This document shows positions 44,176 to 56,922 of a DNA stretch of 64,000 bases, one piece after another. The notes under the pieces are model-generated. The model was not told the origin of the DNA, did no database searches, and worked only from the letters and a program-made list of their open reading frames with translations. Each line of letters starts with the position of its first letter. Within the stretch, counting starts at the first letter, position 1. The stretch comes from Acanthosepion esculentum (taxonomy: Eukaryota > Mollusca > Cephalopoda > Sepiida > Sepiidae): contig OZ038478.1 in the NCBI GenBank assembly GCA_964036315.1, positions 143,160,557 to 143,224,556 on the forward strand. The letters are read 5' to 3'. The position numbers were made by a program, and so were the translations under genes.

Positions 44176-45196
44176 CAGGTTCTGAGCGAGACGATTTAGA
44201 AAAACTGATAAAGTGATACCCAGGACTGTTCTCAGACGTACCTAGAAAAACAACGATGATGCAGCATGACGTAGAGATAACTCGTGGAACGCCGATAAAT
44301 CAACATCCTTATAGGCTGAAACCACGCAGATGAAGGTGATAAAGGAGGAAATCGAGTACATGCTTGAAAACGAGTTCATAGAATCAAGTGATACGGCTTG
44401 GGCTTCACCCTGTGTATTGGGAGGAAAGGAAGTTGGGATTATGAGATTCTGCACGCAGTAGAGCAAGGTCTACGCGGTGACCAAAGTGGATTGTTTCCCA
44501 ATTCCCCGCGTGGAGTATAGCATCGACCGAATAGGTGGTGCTAAAGACATAACTAAATTCGACCTGTTCAAGGGTTACTGGGCGCTGTACTTAACCGAGG
44601 AAGCCAAGACCATCTCTGCCATTGTAGTCCCAGGTGGAGCCTATCAATATCGGGTAATGCCTTTCGGGATGAAGAATTCGCACACTACATTTATGAGGCT
44701 AAGAACCAAATGTCTCGCCGCCATAGAAGGAGTAGACGCCTATATCGACGATATTGTTGTCTACAGCAACTCATAGGAAGACCATATGGACATTGAAAAT
44801 GAATTCATTGAGATGCTGGACGCAGCAAACTTAATCATCAATCTGATGAAGAGAGAATTCGAGGCGGCTACAGTCAAGTACCTTGGTCATACTCTCTGCT
44901 ACGGTAAAGTTATGCCAAGTGAGGGGAAATTCCAAGACATACAGAACTATCCCACCCACGAAACAGTTAGAGAACTGAGGAGATTTCTCGGGATGGCAGG
45001 TTATTACAGATGGCTTGTAAAAATGTTTCTGGAAAGAATGCGCCCCTAACCGACTTACTGGAAAAGGGGATGAGTGAAGACCGGTCAGTTGAAGATGTCG
45101 AGACGAAGGAGGAGCGGCAGAGCGGGAAGGATCCATCTCTTAAGATAAAGAACTCGCCGATTCTGAATGACCTTGGAGAAAACCTTAATAACTTGT
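44176..45196 (+). repeat. RT satellite unit 2 (best preserved RT palm)
   Basis: 1,021 bp. Open over the palm from 44477 to 44776: 'ITKFDLFKGYWALYL', 'YQYRVMPFGMKNS' and 'DAYIDDIVVYSNS'. It has the LIK-stop-YPG lesion shared with all later units but keeps Glu in 'VEYSIDRIG', so it predates or escaped the second shared stop. The finger region has a frameshift near 44330. Confidence 0.85.
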
Positions 45197-46219
45197 CAGG
45201 TTCTGAGCGACACGATTTAGACAAACTGATAAAGTGATACCCAGGACTGTTCTCAGACGTAGCTAGAAAAACAATGATGATGTAGCATGACGAAGAGATA
45301 ACTCGAGGAATGCCGATAAATCAACATTCTTATAGGCTGAAACAACGGAAGATGAAGCTGATGAAGGAGGAAATCGAATACATGCTGGAAAACGAGATCA
45401 TAGAACCAAGTGATAGCGCTTGGGGTTCACCCTGTGTATTGGGAGGAAAGTAAGATTGGAATATGAGATTCTGCACGGACTACAGGAAGGTCAACGCGGT
45501 GACAGAAGCTGTTTGTTTCCCCATTCCCCGCGTGTAGGACGGCATCGACCGAATAAGTCGTGCTATGTACATCACGAAATTCGAATTGTAGCTGGATTAC
45601 TGGGCGGTGCCCTAAACGGAGTAAGCCAAGACCATCTCTGCCTTTGTAGTCCCAGGAAGTGCCTATCAATATCGGGTAATGCCTTTCGGGATGAAGAATT
45701 CCCAGGCTACATTTATGAGGATAATAACCAAATCTCTCGCCGCCATAGAAGGAGTAGACACCTACATCGATGACATTGCTGTCAACAGCAACACATAGGA
45801 AGACCCTGTGGACATCCAAAATAAAGTAATTGAGATCCTGGACGCAGAAAATCTTAACCATCATTGTGATGAAGAGTGAATTCGGGGCGGCTACAGTCAA
45901 GTACCTTGGGAATACTCTTGGCTACGGTAAAGTTACGCCAAGTGAGGCCAAATTCCAAGACATACAGAACTATCCCACCCACGAAACAATTAGAGAATTG
46001 AGGAGATTTCTCGGGATGGCAGGTTATTACAGATAGCTTCTAAAAATGTTTCTGGAAGGACTCTGCCCCTAAACGACTTACTGGAAAAGGGGACTAGTGA
46101 AGACCGGTCAGTTGAAGATGTCGAAACGAAGGAGGAGCGGCAGAGCGGGAAGGATCCATCTCTTAAGTTAAAGAACTCGACGATTCTGAATGACCTTGGA
46201 CAAAACCTTAATCACTTGT
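45197..46219 (+). repeat. RT satellite unit 3
   Basis: 1,023 bp. The first unit with the full set of shared stops, including TAG in place of Glu after 'PRV' and TAA in 'TE-stop-AK'. Its finger region also has a premature stop (TAA) after the 'LGGK' segment. Confidence 0.85.
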
Positions 46220-47241
46220 CAGGTTCTGAGCGACACGATTTAGAAAAACTGATAAAGTGATACCCAGGACTGTTCTCAGACGTACCTAGAAAAACAACGA
46301 TGATGCAGCATGACGAAGAGATAACTCGAGGAATGCCGATAAATCAACATCCTTATAGGCTGAAACCACAGAAGATGAGGCTGATGAAGGAGAAAATCGA
46401 ATACATGCTAGAAAACGAGATCATAGAACCAAGTGATAGCGCTTGCGCTTCACCCTGTGTATTGGGAGGAAAGAAAGATTGGACTATGAGATTGTGCACG
46501 GACTACAGGAAGGTCAACGCGTTGACCGAAGCGGTTTTTTTCCCCATTCCCCCTTGTAGGACGACATCGACCGAATAGGTCGTGCTATGTAAAACACGAA
46601 ATTCGAATTGTATATGGATTACAGGGCGGTGCACTAAACCGAGTAAGCCAAGGCCATCTCTGCCTTTGTAGTCTCAGGAAGTGCCTATCAATATCGGGTA
46701 ATGCCTTTCGGGATGAAGAATTCCCAGGCTACATTTATGAGGATAATAACCAAATCTCTCGCCTCCATAGAATGTGTAGACGCCTACATCGATGACATTA
46801 ATGTCAACAGCAACACATAGGATGACACTGTGGACATCCAAAATAAAGTAATTGAGATCCTGCATGCAGAATATCTTAACCATCATTGTGATGAAGAGTG
46901 AATTCGGGGCGGCTACAGTCAAGTACCTTGGGAATACTCTTGGCTACGGTAAAGTTACGCCAAGTGAGGCGAAATTCCAAGACATACAGAACTATCCCAC
47001 CCACGAAACAGTTAGAGAACTGAGGAGATTTCTCGGGATGGCAGGTTATTACAGATGGCTTGTAAAAATCTTACTGGAAGGACAGCGCCCCTAACCGACT
47101 TACTGGAAAAGGGGACGAGTGAAGACCGGTCAGTTGAAGATGTCGAGACGAAGGAGAAGCGGCAGAGCGGGAAGGATCCATCTCTTAAGTTAAAGAACTC
47201 GCCGATTCAGAATGACCTTAGAGAAAACCTTAATCACTTGT
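46220..47241 (+). repeat. RT satellite unit 4
   Basis: 1,022 bp. Carries the shared stops. The segment before the 'PRV' stop reads 'cccccttgtagg' with a small indel. Confidence 0.85.
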
Positions 47242-48264
47242 CAGGTTCTGAGCGACACGATTTAGAAAAACTGATAAAGTGATACCCAGGACTGTTCTCA
47301 GACGTACCTAGAAAAACGACGATGATGCAGCATGACGAAGAGATAACTCGAGGAATGCCGATAAATCAACATCCTTATAGGCTGAAACCACGGAAGATAA
47401 AGCTGATGAAGGAGGAAATCGAATACATGCTAGAAAAAAAGATCATAGAACCAAGTGATAGCGCTTGGGCTTCACACTGTCAATTGGGAGGAAAGGAAGA
47501 TTGGACTATGAGATTCTGCACGGACTACAGGAAGGTCAACGCGGTGACCGAAGCGGTTTGTTTCCCCATTCCCCGCGTGTAGGACGGCATTGACCGAATA
47601 TGTCGTGCTATGTACATCACGAAATTCGGATTGTAGATGGATTACTGGGCGGTGCTCTAAACTGAGTAAGCCAAGGCCATCTCTGCCATTGTAGTCACTG
47701 GAAGAGCCTATCAATATCGGGTAATGCCTTTCGGGATGAAGAATTCCAAGGCTACATTTATGAGGATATTAACCAAATATCTCGCCGCCATAGAAGGAGT
47801 AGACGCCTACATCGATGACATTGGTGTCAGCAGCAACACATAGGAAGACCCTGTGGACATCCAAAATAAAGTAATTGAGATCCTGGAAACAGAAAATCAT
47901 AACCATCATTGTGATGAAGAGTGAATTCGGGGCGGCTACAGTCAAGTACACTGGGAATACTCTTGGCTACGGTAAAGTTACGCCAAGTGAGGCGAAATTC
48001 CAAGACATACAGAACTATCCCGCCCACGAAACAGTTAGAGAACTGAGGAGATTTCTCGGGATGGCAGGTTATTACAGATGCCTTGTTAAAATGTTTCTGG
48101 AAGGACAGCGCCCCTAACCAACTTACTGGAAAAGGGGACGAGTGAAGACCGGTCAGTTGAAGATGTCGAGACGAAGGATGAGCGGCAGAGCGGGAAGGAT
48201 CCATCTCTTAAGTTAAAGAACTCGGCGATTCTGAATGACCTTGGAGAAAACCTTAATCACATGT
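47242..48264 (+). repeat. RT satellite unit 5
   Basis: 1,023 bp. Shared stops present. Distinguished by 'tcacactgtcaattgg' in the finger region. Confidence 0.85.
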
Positions 48265-49286
48265 CAGGTTCTGAGCGAGACGATTTAGAAAAACCTATCA
48301 AGTGATACCCAGGACTGTTCTCAGACGTACCTAGAAAAACAACGATGAAGCAGCATGACGAAGAGATAACTCGAGGAATGCCGATAAATCAACATCCTTA
48401 TCGGCTGAAACCACGGAAGATGAAGCTGATGAAGGAGGAAATCGTATACATGCTAGAAAAAGAGATATTAGAACCAAGTGATAGCGCTTGGGCTTCACCC
48501 TGTGTATTGGGAGGAAAGGAAGATTGGACTATGAGATTCTGCACGGACTACAGGAAGGTCAACGCGGTGACAGAAGCGGTTTGTTTCCCCATTCCCCGCG
48601 TGTAGGACGGCATCGACCGAATATGTCGTGCTATGTACATCACGAAATTCGAATTGTAGATGGATTACTGGGCGGTGCCCTAAACCGAGTAAGCCAAGGC
48701 CATCTCTGCCATTGTAGTCCCAAGAAGTTTCTATCAATATCGGGTAATGCCTTTCGGGATGAAGAATTCCCAGGCTACATTTATGAGGATTATAACCAAA
48801 TCTCTCGCCGCCATAGAAGGAGTAGACGCCTACATCGATGACATTGCTGTCAACAGGAACACATAGGAAGACCCTGTGGACATCCAAAATAAAGTAATTG
48901 AGATCCTGGACGCAGAAAATCTTAACTATCATTGTGATGAAGAGTGAATTCGGGGCGGCTACAGTCAAGTACATTGGGAATACTCTTGGCTACGGTAAAG
49001 TTACGCCAAGTGAGGCGAAATACCAAGACATACAGAACTATCCCACCCACGAAACAGTTAGAGAACTGAGGAGATTTCTCGGGATGGCAGGTTATTACAG
49101 ATGGCTTGTAAAAATGTTTCTGGAAGGACTGCGCCCCAACCGACTTACTGGAAAAGAGGACGAGTAAAGACCGGTCAGTTGAAGATGTCGAGACGAAGGA
49201 GGAGCGGCAGAGCGGGAAGGATCCATCTCTTAAGTTAAAGAACTCACCGATTCTAAATGACCTTGGAGAAAACCTTAATCACTTCT
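48265..49286 (+). repeat. RT satellite unit 6
   Basis: 1,022 bp. Shared stops present. Ends with 'ctgcgccccaaccg', one C shorter than most units. Confidence 0.85.
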
Positions 49287-49838
49287 CAGGTTCTGAGCGA
49301 CACGATTTAGAAAAACTGATAAAGTGATATCCAGGACTTTTCTCAGACGTACCTAGAAAAACAACAATGATACAGCATGACGAAGAGATAAATCGAGGAA
49401 TGCCGATAAATCAACATCATTATAGGCTGAAACCACGGAAGATTAAGCTGATGAAGGAGGAAATCGGATACATGCTAGAAAACGAGATCATAGAACCAAG
49501 TGATAGCGCTTGGGCTTCACCCTGTGTATTGGGAGGAAAGGAAGATTGGACTATGAGATTCTGCACGGAATACAGGAAGGTCAACGCTGTGACCGAAGCG
49601 GTTTGTTTCCCCATTCCCCGCGTGTAGGACGACATCGACCGAATATATCGTGCTATATACATCACGAAATTCGAATTGTAGATTGATTACTGGGCGGTCC
49701 CCTAAACTGAGTAAGCCAATGCCATCTCTGCCTTTGCAGTCCCAGGAAGTGCCTATCAATATCGGGTAATGCCTTTCGGGATGAAGAATTCCAAGGCTAC
49801 ATTTATGAGGATAATAACCACATCTCTCGCCGCCATAG
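49287..49838 (+). repeat. RT satellite unit 7, left part (split)
   Basis: The first 552 bp of a unit, cut at 'cgccatag' by the gag-only LTR element. It shares 'gatacagcatgacg' and 'gataaatcgagg' with units 8 and 11 (type A). Confidence 0.85.
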
Positions 49839-50610
49839 TGTAACACTATGAGTCGGATATATGCGCACACGTGTGTGTGTGTGCGCCCGCACATCTGTGT
49901 GTGTGTATATATACACCCCCACATCTCTGTGTGCGTGCGCGCACACATATGTGCGAGAAGATTAGTTAGATTTGACCTGGGCATCAAACTTCAAGACCAA
50001 ATGATTAGATTAGGAATCTAGATAAAAACATGTTTGGACATATGGCGAAAAGGGTAGATAAGTGTTAAGTACTTGTCAAAATACTAAGATAGGAAAAAGA
50101 CCGGCTCTGGTCAAAACTTAAAAGGGTTTGAATTTAATGTCCCTGAATCGGAGTCAGCTAGGCTAAGAAATATTTTTATGTCCACTTTCTACAAAGAGAG
50201 ATATGGTCATGAAAATGTTATGGGTTTATTCGTGGGTGTCCCTTGTCCGAAAATGATGAAAGAGGATTCTCCATATATACGGCAGCGCTTTGGGCCACGA
50301 GTAGTTAGACTTAGTTTAGGTTCGAGGAAGGTTGATTTAGGCCGGAGCACGTAACATCGAAGAGCGACCCATTAGCAGCCGGACATTGTTAGTTAAGATA
50401 TATATTTTTTCCGCCAGCCGAGAATCAACCAAGAGTTATCATCCACAAAATGGTCACACACCTTCTCTCCTCTTTTCGTCCTACCCAAGTTTGTAGTTGT
50501 GTTTTTCTTTTACCTGTGAGCCCACCTCTCGCTCGATCCACCGCACAGAAATTCTACGACGTGGGGTCTATATCTTTGTGCAGCGAGCTGCAGAGGTTGG
50601 TAGTCTCACA
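49839..50610 (+). repeat. Gag-only element, 5' LTR
   Basis: Begins TGTAACACTATGAGTCGG and ends GGTAGTCTCACA. The first ~110 bases after the terminus are alternating purine/pyrimidine (GCGCACACGTGTGTG..), inside what should be U3. Confidence 0.9.
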
Positions 50611-50630
50611 TTGGCGCCCCCGACCAGGAT
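50611..50630 (+). promoter_or_regulatory. Primer-binding site
   Basis: TGGCGCCCCCGACCAGGA starts two bases after the LTR. TGG at its start pairs with the universal CCA end of a tRNA. The specific tRNA is not assigned. Confidence 0.7.
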
Positions 50631-51266
50631 CGACCTTGGGTTGCACGCTAGTACGATAGACTTTGTGGAGGAAGGAGAAGGAAGGAAAGATCGAATCGTC
50701 CGATTAAACACTCAATATATGTGCATAGGTGTATGTGTATATATGTGTAAATGAGTGAAGACTTCGATAATCCGATAGACACAGATACGTGTGTACAAAA
50801 AAAAAAAATAAAAAAAAATTTAGGAAAAACAAAAAACAACCAAACCAAAACAAAAACAGACGAACGACGAAACAAAGACAGATATAAACAGAGGAAAAAG
50901 GAGGAAAGGGAAGAGTTAAAAAGAAAGTGACGCAGAGTGAGAGAGAGAAAGGAAGCAAGAAAGGAGGCACAGACAGATACACACTCCTGTCCCCCTTAGA
51001 GAACGGACACTTCAAGTACTGTAGATTTTTATTTTTTTTTAATTTTTACTACATCTAGGAGAACGACTGCAATGAAAAAGTAAACAAACACTAAAAAAAA
51101 AAAAAAAATAAATAAAATAAAAAATAAAAAGAAAAAATGAAAGAAACAGAAAAAGGGAATCTATTCCGGTCCCTGCAAGGTCGGCTGAAAATTTGTTCTT
51201 TTGTTTTATTTTTTTTTGGTCCTTGTTGTTTCTAACTAGTGTGTCTGGCTGGCATTTAATAGAAAT
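50631..51266 (+). other. Leader of the gag-only element
   Basis: Purine-rich noncoding leader (A and GA tracts near 50799-50960 and 51090-51160). No frame supported. Confidence 0.55.
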
Positions 51267-52101
51267 ATGGATAGGATAGATATAAATGTCCCATCGCGCT
51301 CTATTTTTAAGGTAGCCGCAAGTGGATCCAAAATCCCTATATTCACGGGAAAGGCCTGTGCGTTTCCGGCCTGGGTACAAGCTCTGAAGAAAAAGGCTAG
51401 AATTTACCAACTTACACAGACAGAGTTGGTGAATCTGGCTTATGACTATTCGGACGGGGTGGTATCAGAGTACATAGGATTATATTTAGAATGATAATCC
51501 TGAAAGTAACTGGGGAGACCTTTTAGAACAGCTGACGAACCAGTACAGTGATTATACTAGTGCGACTGATGCTGCTAGGGCCTTAATTAAGATTAAGCAA
51601 AGGGAAGGAGAAACTCTCTCGGAACTAGCAAGTAGAGTTTTAGGATTAGCTAAGGTTGCATACAAAGACGCTGTTCAACGTGATGGGGAGGCGGTGCAGG
51701 CGCAGCTAGCTGAGTACTACACGGACGCTATAGAAAATGCGATCGTAAGAGAAGACACAGCAAGGGCGTCCCCAGCCTCACTTGCGGAGGCGTTTGCAAC
51801 GGCAGGAAAGAGTCTTAGGCTCTATAATAGGCTCACAGCCTCCGAGGGGAGGGGAGAAGAAAAGGGATGGGCAAGAGAGACGAGAACGGGGTGGACAGAG
51901 ACTCCTCCTGTTGCTTGGGATCAGGGGGAGCGTGGCCATTCGGGCTATCGTTGGAGAGACCACCCCCATGAAAGGGGCTGGAGAAGGCCACTCCCTGACC
52001 CAAGACAACCGGGGTGTTGGGAGTGCGGACAGCTGGGTCACATACGGAGGGAGTGCCCCATAAAGGAGGGTGCATCCGGAGGTAGGAGGTTTCGTCACTA
52101 G
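51267..52101 (+). pseudogene. Gag protein with CCHC knuckle, one frameshift
   Basis: Opens at 51267 (MDRIDINVPSRSIFK), with 'IPIFTGKACAFPAWVQALKKKAR' near the start. A frameshift near 51490 interrupts it. The following frame reads continuously 'NWGDLLEQLTNQYSDYTSATDAARALIKIKQREGETLSEL' in three pieces of capsid-like helices, then 'AYKDAVQRDGEAVQAQLAEYYTDAI', to a Gly/Arg-rich linker and a zinc knuckle 'CWECGQLGHIRREC' (C-x2-C-x4-H-x4-C), ending at 52101. It packages the element's RNA. With one repair-level lesion it looks recently active in trans, but this is inference. Confidence 0.8.
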
Positions 52102-52590
52102 GTATGTGTGTCATAGTCGTAATTGTAATTGTAGTGATATTGATAATCCGGGGAAGGCAGTGGGGGATAAGATGTAGGATAAGAAATCGGGCAGAAAAGA
52201 GACATAGTGACCAAGATGGAATGTCAGTCAGGATAGCAGGGACCAAGGAAACAAAAGACAGTATAGTTTTCACAATTACGGACCAATCGGACATTGCATG
52301 CTCAGTGGAGCCACCACATACAAAGCCGCTATAACTTGGCGTCATAAAAATGAATGACTAAAAAAAAAAAAAAAAAAAAAAGTAAAACTCGCCAAGCTTA
52401 ACCATTGAAGGTGAACATTTTTTTTTCTCTTCTTTTTTTTTGTGTTGTTGTATGTAGATGGTGTGATGGATGGCTGGGAAGTCAGTCATGTTGACATACC
52501 CAGTAAACACAGGGAGAGAGTTTGTGGTTTTTGTACAGGGGGTAGTGAAGATCCCTGGTGGAGGAGTGAATTCCACAATGCTTTCCAAAA
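52102..52590 (+). other. Noncoding internal region after gag
   Basis: Where protease and RT would be expected there is no motif of either. Includes A and T homopolymers at 52361-52381 and 52420-52441. Confidence 0.6.
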
Positions 52591-53110
52591 ACATTATTCC
52601 TGTTACGACACCGAAAGAACTGCGGAAATTATGATGTTCCCACGTCGTAAGGAAGAGGGGAGATAAGCCGAAAAATACTCCTGAATATTTGGGTAGGGGT
52701 GGTTAAAATTCCCCTGTGTTTGTTGGGGGGGGGCGAAATGTTGAAAAATTGAATGATGTTGGAGGTGAATCGAAAAGTCCTCCTGGATTGCGGAATAGGA
52801 ATGAGTCAGGAGCCCCTCAAAATTGTTCACAGAAAGCAAAGTGGAAGAAAACATTATTCCTGATACGACACCGAAAGAACTGCGGAAATTATGATGTTCC
52901 CACGTCGTAAGGAAAAGGGGAGATAAGCCGAAAAATACTCCTGAATATTTGGATAGGGGGGGTTAAAATTCCCCTGTGTTTGTTGGGGGGGGGGCGAAAT
53001 GTTGAAAAATTGAATGATGTTGGAGGTGAATCGAAAAGTCCTCCTGGATTACGGAATAGGAATGAGTCAGGAGCCCCTCAAAATTGTTCACAGGAAAGCA
53101 AAGTGGAAGG
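52591..53110 (+). repeat. Two tandem copies of a 260-bp repeat
   Basis: 'cattattcctg' followed by 'acgacaccgaaagaactgcg' begins near 52592 and again near 52852, and the intervening sequence ('cgtcgtaaggaa', G run, 'cctcctggatt') repeats with few changes. Function unknown. Confidence 0.85.
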
Positions 53111-53276
53111 ACTGAAACCAACAATTTTTTTCTTCCTCTCTCCTTATATGTATGTTAGTGTTGTAAGGGGTGTATGATCCCAACCACCCCAGTGCAGTGT
53201 TGGCTATGTCGTTGTTTTATTTTGTTAGGGGGTGACCGAAACCCTTTGAAATTATTGTAATTTCGGTTGTTGTTGC

Positions 53277-53278
<2 letters not shown>

Positions 53279-53336
<58 letters not shown>
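53279..53336. repeat. (TA)n microsatellite
   Basis: About 28 TA units inside the gag-only element. Confidence 0.95.
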
Positions 53337-53338
<2 letters not shown>

Positions 53339-53611
53339 TTTCTTTTTTTTTTGTGTGTGTGTTGTATATTTTTATTTTATTTTCTCCTCGGCCGTGAATA
53401 CATATTCTCATATTGTATTGTTGAAACCTGTTGTCCACCTCTAATGAGTGGCGATAATTGTTGTGAATTCTGTGGTAATTTGTTTTTGTGACCTGTACAT
53501 TATTGTATTCTCTTCGGAGACGCCCGAGCTGGGTCATAATGTGCAGGGGGAGATGCATAGTGTCTCATTGTTGTTGAATTCTTTGTGTAATTTATGAAAT
53601 AAATGACAAAG

Positions 53612-53627
53612 ATGATTGGGGGAGGTG
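53612..53627 (+). promoter_or_regulatory. Polypurine tract
   Basis: 'gattgggggaggtg' lies directly before the 3' LTR, the expected place for the plus-strand primer. Confidence 0.6.
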
Positions 53628-54402
53628 TGAGACACTATGAGTCGGATATATGCGCACACGTGTGTGTGTGTGCGCCCGCACATCTGTGTGTGTGTATATA
53701 TACACCCACACATCTGTGTGTGCGTGCACGCGCACACATATGTGCGAGAAGATTAGTTAGATTTGACCTGGGCATCAAACTTCAAGACCAAATGATTAGA
53801 TTAGGAATCTAGATAAAAACATGTTTGGACATATGGCGAAAAGGGTAGATAAGTGTTAAGTACTTGTCAAAATACTAAGATAGGAAAAAGACCGGCTCTG
53901 GTCAAAACTTAAAATGGTTTGAATTTAATGTCCCTGAATCGGAGTCAGCTAGGCTAAGAAATATTTTTATGTCCACTTTCTTCAAAGAGAGAAATGGTCA
54001 TGAAAAAGTTATGGGTTTATTCGTGGGTGTCCCTTGTCCGGAAATGATGAAAGAGTATTCTCCATATATACGGCAGCGCTTTGGGCCACGAGTAGTTAGA
54101 CTTAGTTTAGGTTCGAGGAAGGTTGATTTAGGCCGGAGCACGTAACATCGAAGAGCGACCCATTAGCAGCCGGACATTGTTAGTTAAGATATATACTTTT
54201 TTCCGCCAGCCAAGAATCAACCAAGATTTATCATCCACAAAAAGGTCACACACCTTCTCTCCACTTTTCGTCCTACCCAAGTTTGTAGTTGTGTTTTTCT
54301 TTTACCTGTGAGCCTACCTCTCGCTAGATCCACCGCACAGAAATTCTAAGACGTGGGGTCTATATCTTTGTGCAGCGAGTTGCAGAGGTTGGTAGTCTCA
54401 CA
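53628..54402 (+). repeat. Gag-only element, 3' LTR
   Basis: Aligns end to end with 49839-50610 with a small number of substitutions and indels. It is followed by ATAG and then by the remainder of satellite unit 7. Confidence 0.9.
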
Positions 54403-54876
54403 ATAGACGGAGTAGACGCCTACATCGATGAAATGGTGTCGACAGCAACACATAGGAAGACCCTGTGGACATCCAAAATAAAGTAATTGAGATCCTGGAC
54501 GCAGAAAATCTTAACCATCATTGTGATGAAGAGTCAATTCGGGGCGGGTACAGTCAATTACCTTGGGAATAATCTTGGCTACGGTAAAGTTACGCCAAGT
54601 GAGGCGAAATTCCAAGACATACAGAACTATCCCACCCACGAAACAGTTAGAGAACTGCGGAGATTTCTCGGGATGGCAGGTTATTACAGGTGGCTTGTAA
54701 AAATGTTTCTGGAAGGACAGCGCCCCTAACCAACTTACTGGAAAAGGGGACGAGTGAAGACCGGTCAGTTGAAGATGTCGAGACGAAGGAGGAGCGGCAG
54801 AGCGGGAAGGATCCATCTCTTAAGTTAAAGAACTCGGCGATTCTGAATGAACTTGGAGAAAACCTTAATCACTTCT
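54403..54876 (+). repeat. RT satellite unit 7, right part
   Basis: Completes the split unit (552 + 474 bp, less the 4-bp duplication). It carries 'gagtcaattcggggcggg' and 'aattaccttgggaataatc', variants found again only in unit 13 at 60669-60715. Confidence 0.85.
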
Positions 54877-55899
54877 CAGGTTCTGAGCGACACGATTTAG
54901 AAAAACTGATAAAGTGATACCGAGGACTGTTCTCAGACGTACCTAGAAAAACAACAATGATACAGCATGACGAAGAGATAAATCGAGGAATGCCGATAAA
55001 TCAACATCCTTATAGGTTGAAACCACGGAAGATGAAGCTGATGAAGGAGGAAATCGAATACATGCTAGAAAACGAGATCATAGAACCAAGTGATAGCGCT
55101 TGGGCTTCACCCTGTGTATTGCGAGGAAAGTAAGATTGGAAAATGAGATTCTGCACGGACTAAAGGAAGGTCAACGCGGTGTCCGAAGCGGTTTGTTTCC
55201 CCATTCCACGCATGTAGGACGGCATCGACCGAATAGGTCGTGCTATGAACATCACTAAATTCGAATTATAGATGGATTACTGGGCGGTGCCATAAACCGA
55301 GTAAGCCAAGACCATCTCTGCCTTTGTAGTCCCAGGATGTGCCTATCAATATCGGGTAATGCCTTTCGAGATGAAGAATTCCCAGGCTACATTCATGAGG
55401 ATAATAACTAAATCTCTCGCCGCCATAGAAAATGTAGACGCCTACATCGATGATATTGGTGTCAACAACGAAACATAGGAAGATCCTGTGGACATCCAAA
55501 ATAAAGTAATTGAGATCCTGGACGCAGAAAATCTTAACCATCATTGTGATGAAGAGTGAATTTCGGGCGGCTACAGTCAAGTAGCTTGGGAATACTGTTG
55601 GCTACGGTAAAGTTACGCCAAGTGAGGCGAAATTCCAAGACATACAGAACTATCCCACCCACGAAACAGTTAGAGAACAGAGGAGATTTCTCGGGATGGC
55701 AGGTTATTACAGATGGCTTGTAAAAATCTTTCTGGAAGGACAGCGCCCCTAACCGACTTGCTGGAAAAGGTGACGAGTGAAGACCGATCAGTTGAAGATG
55801 TCGAGACGAAGGAGGAGCGGCAGAGCGGGAAGGATCCATCTCTTAAGTTAAAGAACTCGCCGATTCTGAATGACCTTGGAGAAAACCTTAATCACTTGT
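54877..55899 (+). repeat. RT satellite unit 8 (type A)
   Basis: 1,023 bp. Marker 'taagattggaaaatgag' (55131) recurs at 58199, exactly 3,068 bp away. The unit end carries 'tttcgggcggctac' (55561), which recurs at 58629. Confidence 0.85.
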
Positions 55900-56922
55900 C
55901 AGGTTCTGAGCGACACGATTTAGAAAAACTGATAAAGTGATACCCAGGACTGTTCTCAGACGTACCTAGAAAAACAACGATGATGCAGACTGACGAAGAG
56001 ATAACTCGAGGAATGCCGATAAATCAACATCCTTATAGGCTGAAACCACGGAAGATGAAGCTGATGAAGGAGGTAATCGAATACATGCTAGAAAACGAGA
56101 TTATAGAACCAAGTGATAGCGCTTGGGCTTCACCGTGTGTATTGGGAGGAATGGAAGATTGGACTATGAGATTCTTCACGGAATACAGGAAGGTCAACGC
56201 GGTGATCGAATCGGTTTGTTTCGCCATTCCCCGCGTGTAGGACTGCATCGACCGAATAGTTCGTGCTATGTACATCACGAAATTCGAATTGTAGATGGAT
56301 TACTGGGCGGTGCCCTAAACCGAGTAAGCCAAGACCATCTCTGCCTTTGTAGTCCCAGGAAGTGCCTGTCAATATCGGGTAATGCCTTTCGGGATGAAGA
56401 ATTCCCAGGCTACATTTATGAGGATAATAACCAAATCTCTCACCGCCATAGAACGAGTAGACGCCTACATCGATGACATTGGTGTCAACAGCAACACATA
56501 GGAAGACCCTGTGGACATCCAAAATAAAGTAATTGAGATCCTGGACGTAGAAAATCTTAACCATCATTGTGATGAAGAGTGAATTCGGGGCGGCAACAGT
56601 CAAGTACCCTGGGAATACACTTGGCTACGGTAAAGTTACGCAAAGTGAGGCGAAATTCCAAGACATACAGAACTATCCCACCCACGAAACAGTTAGAGAA
56701 CTGAGGAGATTTCTCGGGATGGCAGGTTATTACAGATAGCTTGTAAAAATGTTTCTGGAAGGACAGCGCCCCTAACCAACTTGCTGGAAAAGGTGACGAG
56801 TGAAGACCGATCAGTTGAAGATGTCGAGACGAAGGAGGAGCGGCAGAGCGGGAAGGATCCATCTCTTAAGTTAAAGAACTCGCCGATTCTGAATGACCTT
56901 GGAGAAAACCTTAATCACTTGT
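55900..56922 (+). repeat. RT satellite unit 9 (type B)
   Basis: 1,023 bp. Marker 'aggtaatcga' (56071) recurs in unit 12 at 59139. Also carries 'tttcgccattcc', shared with unit 14. Confidence 0.85.

Larger units (their letters stand above)
49839..54402 (+). mobile_element. Gag-only LTR retrotransposon (TR-GAG-like) inserted in the satellite
   Basis: Near-identical LTRs of 772 and 775 bp (49839-50610 and 53628-54402, TG..CA) flank ~3 kb. The flanking ATAG (49835-49838 and 54403-54406) is a 4-bp target duplication. A primer-binding site follows the left LTR and a polypurine tract precedes the right one. The only protein found is gag; there is no protease, RT or integrase. It must have depended on enzymes of a related gypsy element. 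The close LTR match means recent insertion, after the satellite had formed. Confidence 0.85.

Noticed and set aside
52104..52334. Small hydrophobic frame after gag as an Env or protease
   Set aside because: The hydrophobic stretch comes from simple-sequence GTAATTGT-type repeats and there is no protease motif or signal architecture.
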